Assembly: GCA_001897425.1 (NCBI GenBank)
Contig: MKSW01000031.1
Location: forward strand, 1-47,752
Length of the DNA stretch: 47,752 nt
Direction of reading: 5' to 3'
Source: Actinobacteria bacterium 69-20
GTDB taxonomy: Bacteria > Actinomycetota > Actinomycetes > Mycobacteriales > Nakamurellaceae
The translations under genes were made by a program, and so were the position numbers. The number at the start of each line of letters is the position of its first letter. Positions within the stretch are counted from its first letter, which is position 1. This document shows, one piece after another, positions 24,794 to 35,191 of the stretch. The notes beneath the pieces were generated by a model, which searched no databases, had not been told where the DNA came from, and saw only the letters and a list, made by a program, of their open reading frames with translations.

Positions 24794-24831
24794 GGTCACC
24801 GACAAGGCCCACCCGCGGCCGACAGACCTCC

Positions 24832-25959
24832 GTGCAGCGAACCCTGCTCGTCACCAACGACTTTCCGCCCCGCATCGGGGGCATCCAGTCGTACGTCTAC
24901 GAGTTGGCGTCCCGGCTGCCTGCCGACCGGCTCGTCGTGCTGGCCTCGGATTATCCGGGCGCGGCGCAATTCGATGCCGTGCAACGCTTTCCGGTGATCC
25001 GCCAGCCCACCTCGGTGCTGCTGCCGACCGCGGCCGTCGCGCGCGCGGCCGCCGACCTGATACGGCGGCACTCGCTCACGGCGGTCTGGTACGGCGCGGC
25101 GGCGCCGCTGGCGCTGATGACGCCGCGTCTGCGGGCGGCCGGCATCCGGCGTAGCGTCGCCTCGACCCACGGTCACGAGGTCGGCTGGTCGATGCTCCCG
25201 GGCGCCAGGCAGATGCTTCGCCGCATCGGCAGTGTGAACGACGTCATCACGTTCGTCAGCCTGTATTCCCGGCGCCGGATCTCCGCGGCACTCGGCCCGC
25301 GGGCCGCGCTCGAGCGGCTCGCCCCGGGTGTGGACACGGATCAGTTCCGCCCCGACCCGGCCGCGGGGGCCGAGATCCGGGCGCGGTACCGCCTCGGCGC
25401 GGCGCCGGTGGTCGCCTGCGTCTCCCGCCTCGTCCGACGGAAGGGCCAGGACACGCTGATCGCGGCCTGGCCGGCGGTACTGCGCGCCGATCCACAGGCG
25501 CGGCTGCTGATCGTCGGCGGCGGCCCGGACGAGCAACGATTGCGCCAGATGGCGGCCGCGTCGCCGGCCGCATCGTCCATCACCTTCACCGGCGACGTGC
25601 GGCACGACGAGCTGCCCGCCCACTACCAGGCGGCGGATGTCTTCGCCATGCCGTGCCGGACGCGCGGCGGCGGGCTCGACGTCGAGGGCCTGGGGATCGT
25701 CTTCCTTGAGGCTTCGGCGACCGGACTGCCCGTGATCGCCGGAGATTCCGGCGGCGCCCCGGAGACCGTCCAGCAGGAACGCACCGGCCTCGTCGTCGAC
25801 GGACGCGACGTCAGCGCCGTCAGCGGAACGATCGCGCGGCTGCTCGCCGATCCGGACCTCCGGGCCCGGTGGGGCGCCGCCGGCCGGCGATGGGCGCAGG
25901 ACCGGTGGAGCTGGCAGGCGGCCGCGGATCGGCTCGCCGGGCTGTTGGACGGCCGGTAG
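24832..25959 (+). CDS. pimB: GT4 mannosyltransferase for phosphatidylinositol mannosides (PimB')
   Basis: GDP-mannose-dependent transferase that adds the second mannose to phosphatidylinositol monomannoside on the cytoplasmic face of the membrane, feeding PIM, LM and LAM synthesis. The 375 residues are a GT-B fold glycosyltransferase of family GT4: N-terminal NDFPPRIGGIQSYVYEL, STHGHEVGWSMLP, then VSRLVRRKGQDTLI at the donor-side domain, and the closing EX7E-type motif in EGLGIVFLEASATGLPVIAG. It reads as a close relative of Rv2188c, next to the same NlpC/P60 gene as in M. tuberculosis and C. glutamicum. The GTG at 24832 is chosen because it directly precedes the conserved RTLLVTNDF strand; no strong ribosome site, so coupling with nlpC is possible. 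Confidence 0.92.
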   Translation: MQRTLLVTNDFPPRIGGIQSYVYELASRLPADRLVVLASDYPGAAQFDAVQRFPVIRQPTSVLLPTAAVARAAADLIRRHSLTAVWYGAAAPLALMTPRLRAAGIRRSVASTHGHEVGWSMLPGARQMLRRIGSVNDVITFVSLYSRRRISAALGPRAALERLAPGVDTDQFRPDPAAGAEIRARYRLGAAPVVACVSRLVRRKGQDTLIAAWPAVLRADPQARLLIVGGGPDEQRLRQMAAASPAASSITFTGDVRHDELPAHYQAADVFAMPCRTRGGGLDVEGLGIVFLEASATGLPVIAGDSGGAPETVQQERTGLVVDGRDVSAVSGTIARLLADPDLRARWGAAGRRWAQDRWSWQAAADRLAGLLDGR

Positions 25960-26008
25960 CGGGCGGGCCGCGACCGGCGCGGCGGCGGCTGGGCGTTACG
26001 GTGGGCTG

Positions 26009-26881
26009 ATGCGAATCAGTGTCGTCGCAGACGTTCACGGGAATGTCGAGGCGCTGGCCCGCATCGCCGCCGAGTCGGAACGACTCATCATCCTCGGCGA
26101 CCTGCTCGACTACGTCGACTACCACGATCCGGAACGCGGCATCCTGGGTGAGATCTTCGGTGTGGATGCGGTCCTGCGATTCACGGTACTTCGATCACGG
26201 GGCGCGTTCGGCGAACTCCGCCGCTTCAACGCCGCGCTGTGGGACTCTCTCGACGACCCGGCGGGCACCCTGTCCGGCATGGTGCAACGGCGGTACCGCG
26301 CGATCCTCGACGTGGTTCCCGGCGACACGCTCGTCACCCTCGGCAACGTGGACGTGGTCGAGGAATGGAACCGCGTCGCCGGGGATCTGCTCCCGTATCG
26401 CGATGCGGAGACGGTCGACATCGACGGTGTCCGTTTCGGTTTCGTCGCGGGCGGGGTGCGCCGGGGAGCAGTCTCGGAGGCGATCGATCTGCACGGGCCG
26501 GCGCCGGATCCACAGCGTCGGCCGTGGCGGCCCTTCATCCGCGACGTGCGGGAGTATCGAGCCTCGGTGGTGTCCGTGGGCGCCGTCGACGTCCTGTGTA
26601 GCCATATCCCACCCGACATCGCCGTGCTGCGCTACGACATCGTCCCCGCGCGACCGGAGATGGCGGGCCCGGGTCTGCTCGACGCCATCGACCGCTTCGC
26701 TCCGCCGCTGGCGTTGTTCGGCCACGTGCACCAGCCGCTCGCCGTCAGGGCCCGGCGCGGGCGCACCGAATGCATCAACGTCGGCCATTTCCAGCGCGCC
26801 GCAACGTCGTTCGTCGTGGACACCGACCGGGTTCGCGCCGCAGCAGATGCGGTCCTCGTCCAGTCCCTCGCCAGTCGGTAA
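26009..26881 (+). CDS. calcineurin-like metallophosphoesterase
   Basis: A 290-residue cytosolic phosphoesterase. The dinuclear metal-site motifs are in order: D8-x-H10 (VADVHGN), G30-D31 (ILGDLLD), a GNVD in place of the usual GNHD/E, CSH, and GHVH near residue 240. The GNVD variant replaces the catalytic His with Val, which could lower or alter activity. No signal peptide. It begins 49 bases after pimB and ends 9 bases before the START-like gene. Substrate unknown; many relatives hydrolyse cyclic nucleotides or nucleotides, but nothing in the sequence decides this. Confidence 0.8.
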   Translation: MRISVVADVHGNVEALARIAAESERLIILGDLLDYVDYHDPERGILGEIFGVDAVLRFTVLRSRGAFGELRRFNAALWDSLDDPAGTLSGMVQRRYRAILDVVPGDTLVTLGNVDVVEEWNRVAGDLLPYRDAETVDIDGVRFGFVAGGVRRGAVSEAIDLHGPAPDPQRRPWRPFIRDVREYRASVVSVGAVDVLCSHIPPDIAVLRYDIVPARPEMAGPGLLDAIDRFAPPLALFGHVHQPLAVRARRGRTECINVGHFQRAATSFVVDTDRVRAAADAVLVQSLASR

Positions 26882-26890
26882 CCTTCGTTC

Positions 26891-27349
26891 ATGGCTGACT
26901 CGTCCACCCAATCGCTGACCATCGGCGCCACACCGGCCGCGATTATGACGGTGATCGCGGACTTCGCCGCGTACCCCGAGTGGACGGGCGCGGTCAAGAC
27001 GGTCGAGATCACCGACGCGGGTGCCGCCGACCGGGCGGCGCGCGTGCGGTTCACCATGGACGCCGGCCTGATCAAGGACACCTACGAGCTGGCGTACACC
27101 TGGGCGGCCGACGGGCTCACCGTGAGTTGGGAACTGGTCTCTGGCCAAATCCAGAAGTCACAGCACGGGTCCTACGTGCTGCGCCCGCTCACCGGCGGAC
27201 CCCATGCGCCCGCGACGGAGGTCACCTACACGTTGGCCGTCGAGCTGACGATCCCGCTGATCGGCGCGCTTCGCCGGAAGGCCGAGCGGACCATCATGGA
27301 CACCGCGCTGAAGGAGCTGCGCAAACGCGTCGAGGCCACAGAATCGTGA
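26891..27349 (+). CDS. SRPBCC (START-like) polyketide cyclase/dehydrase family protein
   Basis: A 152-residue helix-grip protein with the SRPBCC pattern: SLTIGATPAAIMTVIADFAAYPEWTG at the start, a central beta sheet, and a long C-terminal helix (RKAERTIMDTALKELRKRVEA). These bind lipids or hydrophobic ligands in a cavity. It resembles M. tuberculosis Rv2185c, which is likewise in the pimB neighbourhood, suggesting a part in lipid or envelope metabolism, though no ligand can be deduced. A cluster of TCATGA repeats follows the stop codon. Confidence 0.85.
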   Translation: MADSSTQSLTIGATPAAIMTVIADFAAYPEWTGAVKTVEITDAGAADRAARVRFTMDAGLIKDTYELAYTWAADGLTVSWELVSGQIQKSQHGSYVLRPLTGGPHAPATEVTYTLAVELTIPLIGALRRKAERTIMDTALKELRKRVEATES

Positions 27350-27353
27350 AACT

Positions 27354-27452
27354 GCGTCATGAGAACAGCATCATGACCAGCGTCATGAGCCGCGTCACAA
27401 AAAGGCAGCATGATGACGCCGGCATGACGGCGACAGCGTGACGGCTTCATGA
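27354..27452 (+). repeat. diverged tandem array of GC(G/A)TCATGA units
   Basis: The 99-bp gap between the START-like gene and glk holds four TCATGA palindromes (27357, 27371, 27383, 27447) and two GCATGA variants, mostly within units beginning GCGTCATGA or GCATCATGA spaced 12-14 bases. The last one contains the glk ATG. The density is far above chance for a GC-rich genome. It could be a decayed tandem duplication or an operator array. Confidence 0.7.
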
Positions 27453-28393
27453 CGGGGCCCTGCATCGGCGTCGACGTCGGCGGTACGTCGGTGCGCGCCG
27501 CCGTCGTCGACGCCGACGGCACCGTGATCGACCAGCGCCAGTCGGACACGCCGGTCGAGCGCACGGCGGCGGAGGCCGAGATCGCCGGCGTGATCACGGA
27601 TCTCGCCGCGAAGCACCCGGTTCGGGCGGTGGGCCTGGCCATCGCCGGGTTCGTGTCCGCGGACATGTCCCGGGTGATGTTCGCGCCGCATTTGGCCTGG
27701 CGCAACGCACCGGTCGCCGACCTCATCGCCGCGCGGGTCGGTCTGCCGGTCGTGATGGACCACGACGTCAACTGCGCGGCGTGGGCCGAGCACACGCTCG
27801 GCGCCGCTGCCAGCGCACGGGTGTCGCTGACGGTGGCGATCGGCACCGGCATCGGCGCCGGCCTGGTGGTCGATGGGACGTTGTACCGCGGCGCCCACGG
27901 GGTCGCCCCCGAACTCGGCCATCTCGCCGTCATACCCGCTGGTCGGGCGTGCGCCTGCGGCAAGCGCGGCTGCCTGGAACGCTACTGTTCGGGCACCGCG
28001 CTCGCCGCGACCGCGCTCGAGCGCATGGCCAGCGCGGAATCCGCGCCGCTCGCCGCCGCGCTCGAGGCGGGGGACGGGACGCTGACCGGTCTGGACGTAG
28101 CCCGGGCCGCGCGGGCCGGCGATGCGGTGGCCCTCGGCGCATTCGCGGATCTCGGCCGGTGGCTCGGCCTCGGTGTGGCCATGGCGTGTGATGTGCTCGA
28201 CCCCGAGATCGTCGTCATCGGCGGCGGGGTGTCGCGATCCGCGGACCTGTTCCTCGATGCGGCGCGGGAGCGGCTCGAACGGGAACTCACCGGTGCGCAC
28301 TACCGCGTGGTGCCACCGCTGGTGCCGGCGCGGTTCGGCGACGCGGCGAGCATGGTCGGCGCGGCGCTCATCGCTGCCCGGCGAGTCGGCTGA
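27449..28393 (+). CDS. glk: ROK-family glucokinase
   Basis: ATP-dependent (possibly also polyphosphate-dependent) phosphorylation of glucose. The 314 residues show the ROK pattern: phosphate-1 loop GVDVGGTSVRAAVVD, catalytic Asp in MDHDVNCAAW, a second phosphate motif TVAIGTGIGAGLVVDGTLY, and the zinc-binding motif CACGKRGCLE followed by RYCSG, which defines ROK sugar kinases. C. glutamicum glk sits in the same neighbourhood as pimB and nlpC, supporting the name. The ATG at 27449 has no good ribosome site and lies in the TCATGA array; other sugars (N-acetylglucosamine, mannose) are not excluded. Confidence 0.85.
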   Translation: MTGPCIGVDVGGTSVRAAVVDADGTVIDQRQSDTPVERTAAEAEIAGVITDLAAKHPVRAVGLAIAGFVSADMSRVMFAPHLAWRNAPVADLIAARVGLPVVMDHDVNCAAWAEHTLGAAASARVSLTVAIGTGIGAGLVVDGTLYRGAHGVAPELGHLAVIPAGRACACGKRGCLERYCSGTALAATALERMASAESAPLAAALEAGDGTLTGLDVARAARAGDAVALGAFADLGRWLGLGVAMACDVLDPEIVVIGGGVSRSADLFLDAARERLERELTGAHYRVVPPLVPARFGDAASMVGAALIAARRVG

Positions 28394-28411
28394 CGCCGGC
28401 CCGGATCCCGG

Positions 28412-29014
28412 CTAGACCTCGGCGCCGTCCGATCCGTCGTGGTGGCGCCGCATCCCGGCCACCAGGATCGCGGCGCCGCCCAGCAGCAGCACCAGCCCGA
28501 GCACGGCGATCAACTCGAAGGGCGCGGGCAGCAGCGCTGGGAACACGAGGAGCAGCAGGCCCAGGATCATCAGCAGCAGGGCGCCGACGGTGCGGCGTCG
28601 CAGTCGGGGTAGCGGCGGGGGCGGGGGAGGCACGAAATGCTCCGTGTCGGCGGCGCGCGCGGCTTCGACCTCAGCCTGCGCCTGCTGGAAGGCGGCGAGC
28701 TCCGCGGCCCGCTCGGCCCGCCGCAGCTCGCGCCTGGCCCGGCGGTCGTCCGCCGTGTCGAGGATAGCCGCGGACCAGATGCTGTCCGGCGCGCGCGGGA
28801 TGCCCCGGTCGGCGGTCGGGACCGGCGGGTCCGCGTTCGCGTGCTCGTCGAGGTCGCCGGCCGTCGCCTCCCAGCGCATCGAGCCGGTGATGCCCGAGAC
28901 GATCGCGGTGAACTGCGCGTCCCAGTCCGTGGGCGGCTGACCGGCCGGAGTGGCGCGTCCGTCGTCCTGCCGGCCGCGTTCGCCGCCGTCCATGGGGGAT
29001 CCGGTGATGCTCAC
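28412..29014 (-). CDS. membrane protein with charged coiled coil and two C-terminal helices
   Basis: A 200-residue protein. The first 90 residues are hydrophilic (PPTDWDAQFTAIVSGITGSM is a distinctive stretch), then a charged helix rich in Ala, Glu and Arg (about 95-130), a run of prolines, and two closely spaced membrane helices (about 147-165 and 168-190) ending in a His-containing basic/acidic tail. The GTG at 29014 overlaps the stop codon of the alpha/beta-hydrolase gene by four bases (GTGA), so the two are coupled. I recall similar proteins at this place in Mycobacteriales (near Rv2183c) but cannot assign a function. Confidence 0.72.
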   Translation of the reverse strand: MSITGSPMDGGERGRQDDGRATPAGQPPTDWDAQFTAIVSGITGSMRWEATAGDLDEHANADPPVPTADRGIPRAPDSIWSAAILDTADDRRARRELRRAERAAELAAFQQAQAEVEAARAADTEHFVPPPPPPLPRLRRRTVGALLLMILGLLLLVFPALLPAPFELIAVLGLVLLLGGAAILVAGMRRHHDGSDGAEV

Positions 29015-29862
29015 GATCCGGCCGCCAGTGCGTCGTCGGGTCGGGTGCTGCCGGCGGTGACGCGCTCGATGAAATCGACTGAGCGGGCGAAGATCTCGGG
29101 CGCGTCGTAGTCCAATGTGGCGACGTGGTAGCTGCGCTCCAGGACCACCTCGGTGACATCGGCGGATCCCAGGCTCGCGAGCAGCACCCGTGAGTTCTCC
29201 GGTTCCACCACGTGATCGACCGCGGAATGCATCAACAGCACCGGCAGCCGGATCGATCCGAGGTCGGCGCGGACCACGGCCCAGGCGCGCCGCAGCGAAT
29301 CGGTCGCCTTGAGCGGCGTGCGGTCGTAGCCGTCCTCGGCCACGGCGGGGTCCGCGATGTCGCTGGCGATGCCCTTCAGCGACGGGATGAAGTACTTGAT
29401 CAGCGGAAGGACCTTCATATCGCGGCGCAGCGAGAGGATCGACGGGTTCACCAGCACGATCCCGCTGATCGCATCCGGGTGCAGTTCGGCAAGCCGAAGC
29501 GTGAGCGTGCCACCCATCGACAGGCCGCAGACCACCACGGCGCGGCAGCGGGAGCGCAACTCCGCGAGCGATTCGCCGACCGTGGCAAGCCAGTCCGCGA
29601 ACGTCGTCCGGTTCGCGTCCTGCCAGCGGGTTCCGTGGCCTGGGAGCAGCGGCAGCCGCACGGTGTAGCCGGCGGTGGCCAGGTGGTCCGCCCACGGGCG
29701 TAGCGATTGCGGGGTGCCGGTGAGGCCGTGGCACAGCAGCACGCCGACCTCGCCGCGCGGGCCGTCCCCGTCGTGCGCGAACGGCTGCGCCGCAGCCGAT
29801 GCCGCGCCGTTTCCCGCGGCCGATGCCGCGCCGTTTCCTCGGGCCGACCCGAACAGCGTCAT
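29011..29862 (-). CDS. alpha/beta-hydrolase (carboxylesterase / monoacylglycerol lipase type)
   Basis: A 283-residue serine hydrolase. After an N-terminal low-complexity tail comes the core: VLLCHGLTGTPQSLRPWADHL (oxyanion loop), VCGLSMGG nucleophile elbow, and an Asp in HSAVDHVV followed by the His in ERSYHVATLD. This set resembles Est30-type carboxylesterases and bacterial monoacylglycerol lipases. The ATG at 29862 has AGGAG upstream. The tail contains an exact duplicated peptide, GNGAASAA, from a 24-bp DNA repeat. It lies in an operon with the downstream membrane protein and divergent to the acyltransferase, suggesting a lipid role. Substrate unknown. Confidence 0.85.
   Translation of the reverse strand: MTLFGSARGNGAASAAGNGAASAAAQPFAHDGDGPRGEVGVLLCHGLTGTPQSLRPWADHLATAGYTVRLPLLPGHGTRWQDANRTTFADWLATVGESLAELRSRCRAVVVCGLSMGGTLTLRLAELHPDAISGIVLVNPSILSLRRDMKVLPLIKYFIPSLKGIASDIADPAVAEDGYDRTPLKATDSLRRAWAVVRADLGSIRLPVLLMHSAVDHVVEPENSRVLLASLGSADVTEVVLERSYHVATLDYDAPEIFARSVDFIERVTAGSTRPDDALAAGS
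29795..29838 (-). repeat. 24-bp-period tandem repeat in the hydrolase N-terminus
   Basis: GCCGATGCCGCGCCGTTTCC occurs at 29795-29814 and 29819-29838. On the coding strand this duplicates the peptide GNGAASAA just after the start codon. Confidence 0.85.
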
Positions 29863-30030
29863 ATCCGTTCTCCTCTTGATGCGCCCGGCGTGTGGTCCGC
29901 CTCCATCGTGACATGAAGCACCGATCGGGGGTACCGCGCGACGGAGCGGGTCGGGGTGCCGTGCCGGGGCGTACGGTAAGGCTTTGAGGCGAGTTCTGGG
30001 AGCGACGACTGCTGGAGGGGAACAGGTGCC

Positions 30031-30780
30031 GTGCTGTACGCGCTGATGAAGTACGTCCTGCTCGGCCCGCTGCTGCGGCTCTTCTTCCCGTGCACGGTAA
30101 TCGGCGCGGAGTACATCCCCGAGTCCGGCGGCGCGATCCTCGCCGGCAACCACGTCTCGGTCGCCGACTCGTTCTTCGCGCCGCTGCACATGAAACGCCG
30201 TGTCACCTTCCTCGCGAAGAGCGAGTACTTCACCGGGAAGGGCCTCAAGGGCCGGCTCAAGAAATGGTTCTTCACCGGTGTCGGCCAGGTGCCGATCGAC
30301 CGCGGCGGGGCGTCGGCCGCACACGACGCGCTCACCACCGGGGTGCGCCTGCTCGGCCAGGGCAAGCTGCTGGGCATCTATCCGGAGGGCACCCGATCCC
30401 CGGACGGGCGCCTGTACAAGGGCAAGACCGGCGTCGCCCGGATGGCGCTGCAGGCGGGTGTGCCGGTGATCCCGATGGTGATGATCGGCACCGACAAGGT
30501 GAACCCGATCGGCTCGAAGATGTGGCGGCCGCATCGGATCACGCTGGTGATCGGCCGGCCGCTGGACTTCTCCCGGTACGAGGGCATGGCCGGCGACCGC
30601 TTCGTCGAGCGGTCGATGACGGACGAGATCATGTATCGGCTGATGGAGCTCTCCGGCCAGGAGTACGTCGACATCTACGCGACCAAGCGGAAGGCGGAAC
30701 TCGCAGCCGCACGTGACGACGCGGAATCGGGCCGCGGTCCCGGGACGGTCACCCGTCTGCCCGGCAGCCGGGCCGGCTGA
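30031..30780 (+). CDS. 1-acyl-sn-glycerol-3-phosphate acyltransferase (PlsC family)
   Basis: Transfers an acyl chain to a lysophospholipid-type acceptor at the membrane. The 249 residues have the four PlsC blocks: NHVSVADSFF (HX4D catalytic motif), GQVPIDRGG, YPEGTRSPDG, and VPVIPMVMIG. The N-terminus is hydrophobic (YVLLGPLLRLFFP) and probably membrane-associated. The C-terminal 40 residues are basic and disordered. The GTG at 30031 is preceded by GGAGGGG 11 bases upstream. It matches M. tuberculosis Rv2182c by family and position, so it may act on PIM or phosphatidate precursors. RNase AS follows 23 bases later. Confidence 0.88.
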   Translation: MLYALMKYVLLGPLLRLFFPCTVIGAEYIPESGGAILAGNHVSVADSFFAPLHMKRRVTFLAKSEYFTGKGLKGRLKKWFFTGVGQVPIDRGGASAAHDALTTGVRLLGQGKLLGIYPEGTRSPDGRLYKGKTGVARMALQAGVPVIPMVMIGTDKVNPIGSKMWRPHRITLVIGRPLDFSRYEGMAGDRFVERSMTDEIMYRLMELSGQEYVDIYATKRKAELAAARDDAESGRGPGTVTRLPGSRAG

Positions 30781-30803
30781 CCGCCCGCCATGATCTGCCC
30801 GCA

Positions 30804-32809
<2,006 letters not shown>

Positions 32810-32827
32810 CCGGATTTCGGCGGGGCC

Positions 32828-32892
32828 GGCGGTGCCGTCCAGTCGCACGACGGCGCTGTCCGGGGCCGTACGGCGGTGCTGTCTGGGCCTTA
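32828..32892. repeat. diverged 22-bp tandem units over the pknL stop codon
   Basis: Three related units, beginning GGCGGTGCCGTCC (32828), GACGGCGCTGTCCGGGGCC (32849) and CGGCGGTGCTGTCTGGGCC (32871), fill the gap between convergent aroG and pknL. The pknL TAA (32892-32890) ends the third unit. Confidence 0.6.
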
Positions 32893-35061
32893 TGGCCAGG
32901 CGGTCAGGCTCACGGTGCTGCCCGGTTCCACCAGCGCCCCCGCGTCCGGCTGCTGGCTGGTCACGATCGCGTTGTCGCCGCCGAACAGGGACCACGCCTT
33001 CGCCTCCAGGCCCTCGTCGGCGAGAACCTGCGTCGCCCGGGACACCGTCATCGTCGTCACCGACGGGACCGTGACCGCATTCGATCCGATCACCGTGACG
33101 TCCGGATTCGCGGGGTCGATCCGGGTGCCCGCGGGCGGGTCGATGGCGACCACCTGCCCGCCGGGCACGGTGGCATCGAAGACGGGCGTGCCGATCGTGA
33201 CGGTGAATCCGGCCGCGCGCAGGGATTGGGCCGCGTCGGCGACCGTACCGCCATCGACCGACGGCACCGTCTTCGAGTCGGCCAGCACCAGGGATACCGG
33301 CGAGCCGTGCGGCGCCATCGCGTCGGCCGGCGGGTCGGTGCCGATCACCGTGCCCGCGGGCACGTCGGCACGGAACTCGGTCTTCACCGGGCCGAGGGTG
33401 AACCCGGCTACCAGCAGCTTGTTCTGCGCGTCCTCGGTCAGCTTCCCGGCGACCGTCGGAACCGCCTGCGGTTGCGGACCGCGGGAGAGCACCATCAGCA
33501 CATCGGAGCCGATCGGCGCGCTCTGGCCGGCCGCGGGCTTCGTCGCCACGACGGAGCCCGCCACGACCACATCGTCATACACGTTCGCGGCCGCATCGGT
33601 GACGGGCGTGAGGTCCGCGGCCCGGATTAGCGAGCCGGCCGCGCCGCGCGACGTCCCGCGCGCGATGTGCGGCACCACCGGCCGGCCGCTGGAAACCACG
33701 AGGCTCACGGTCGCGCCGCGCCGCTGCCTGGTGTCCGCGGGCGGATCGGCCGCCGCGATATCCCCGCTGGGCACGGCATTGTCGTGCCGGGTGGTGAGCG
33801 CGGCGTGCAGGCCCGCATCCTTGACCGCCAGCACCGCGTCGGCGCTCGGCTGGTGCAGCACCGCCGGCATCGACGTCCACCGGTTCGCCAGCCACATGCC
33901 GCCGAGCGCGGCCGCCGCCGCGAGCAGAAGAATCACCGCGAGCACGATGAACATGCGACGCCTGCCGCGTCGCCGCGCCAGCTGCGCGGACGATCGTGCC
34001 GGCCGATCGGGCGGTGCGGAGGTCGGTCGGCCGTTTCCGTGTGCCGGCGGCTGGATAGCCGTCGGCTGACCGTCACCGGGCCGCACGGTGGTCGGCCGGG
34101 GCGGGCTCGGCGTGCCCGGGGCCCGGTCCGGGCGGAGCGGCACGGGCACGGGCGCCAGCGAGAGGCCCACCGCTAGGCGTGCCCGGCGGAGCTCCCTCAG
34201 GAACTCGCCGGCGTTCGCGGGCCGGTCGAGCGCGTCGCGGCTGGTGGCGGCGTCGATGACGGCCGCGATGCCCTCCGGCACGCCGGGCGCCGCGTCGGCG
34301 ACCGGTGGCACGTCCGAGTGCACGTGCTGGTAGGCGACCGACAGCGCGTTGTCGCCGCCGAACGGCGGCCGACCGGTGAGCATCTCGTACGCCACGACAC
34401 CCGCCGCATAGACATCGGACCGCTCGTCCGCGGCACCGGTCTCCACCTGCTCCGGCGAGAGGTACGCGACCGTTCCGAGGATGACGTCGCCAGTGGCCAT
34501 GGTCGTCGACGTGACGGCGCGCACCAGGCCGAAGTCGGCGACCTTCACCTCCCCGCGGGAGGAGATGAGCACGTTCTCCGGCTTCACGTCGCGATGCACC
34601 AGACCCGCCGCATGGGCGGCCGCCAGCGCGTCCAGGGTCGGTTCGAGCACCGACAGCGCGGTGCGGACGGACAGTTGTCCCTGCTGGTGCACGAGGTCGC
34701 GCAGGGTGCCGCCGTCGACGAGTTCCATGACGAGGAACACGTTCTCGCCGTCGCGGCCTTGGTCGTAGACGCCGACCACATGCGGATTGTCGAGGCGCGC
34801 TGCGGCACGGGCCTCGCGCTCGAATCGCACCAGGAAGGTCGGGTCGGCGGCGTACTGCGGGGTCATCACCTTGATGGCGACCGGGCGGTCCAGGCGGGTG
34901 TCCACTCCGCGGTAGACCGTGGACATCCCGCCGCGCGCGAGATACGCGTCGATCCGGTACCGGCCCTCGAGCACCTCGCCGATCAGCGACTCGGTGGCCG
35001 GGGCGTGCGGGGTTCCCGGGGTCCCCGGGGCCCTGCCCGACCGGTCTGCTGGGATGCGCAC
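32890..35061 (-). CDS. pknL: transmembrane Ser/Thr protein kinase with five PASTA repeats (PknL)
   Basis: Membrane sensor kinase of 723 residues. The kinase domain (about 34-295) has the glycine loop LARGGMSTVY, Lys64 (AIKVM), HRDVKPEN with catalytic Asp158, and D176-F-G; the activation segment has several Thr/Ser, and SPEQ replaces APE. A Pro-rich juxtamembrane linker follows, then one membrane helix (371-391) after RRRGRRR. Outside are five PASTA repeats (from about 398, 460, 530, 597 and 660), which bind peptidoglycan fragments. M. tuberculosis PknL has no PASTA repeats, while the C. glutamicum enzyme has; this one is of the latter type. The divergent gene at 35192 is the family's usual substrate. 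It probably links cell-wall state to that DNA-binding protein. Confidence 0.93.
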   Translation of the reverse strand: MRIPADRSGRAPGTPGTPHAPATESLIGEVLEGRYRIDAYLARGGMSTVYRGVDTRLDRPVAIKVMTPQYAADPTFLVRFEREARAAARLDNPHVVGVYDQGRDGENVFLVMELVDGGTLRDLVHQQGQLSVRTALSVLEPTLDALAAAHAAGLVHRDVKPENVLISSRGEVKVADFGLVRAVTSTTMATGDVILGTVAYLSPEQVETGAADERSDVYAAGVVAYEMLTGRPPFGGDNALSVAYQHVHSDVPPVADAAPGVPEGIAAVIDAATSRDALDRPANAGEFLRELRRARLAVGLSLAPVPVPLRPDRAPGTPSPPRPTTVRPGDGQPTAIQPPAHGNGRPTSAPPDRPARSSAQLARRRGRRRMFIVLAVILLLAAAAALGGMWLANRWTSMPAVLHQPSADAVLAVKDAGLHAALTTRHDNAVPSGDIAAADPPADTRQRRGATVSLVVSSGRPVVPHIARGTSRGAAGSLIRAADLTPVTDAAANVYDDVVVAGSVVATKPAAGQSAPIGSDVLMVLSRGPQPQAVPTVAGKLTEDAQNKLLVAGFTLGPVKTEFRADVPAGTVIGTDPPADAMAPHGSPVSLVLADSKTVPSVDGGTVADAAQSLRAAGFTVTIGTPVFDATVPGGQVVAIDPPAGTRIDPANPDVTVIGSNAVTVPSVTTMTVSRATQVLADEGLEAKAWSLFGGDNAIVTSQQPDAGALVEPGSTVSLTAWP

Positions 35062-35191
35062 GCTGCCAATCCTAGGAAAGCCTGCCGCATCTCTCGGACA
35101 CGCTGCGCATCCGGCTCCGCAGTGGTACCGGGCCAGGCGCCGGAGCGCGGGCGGGCCGCGCAGGTTTTCGTGAGCCGGTTATGGTGGGCCG

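Noticed and set aside
29795-29838. Repeat in the hydrolase N-terminus as a possible CRISPR or mobile repeat
   Set aside because: Only two contiguous in-frame copies with no spacers; a simple coding duplication.
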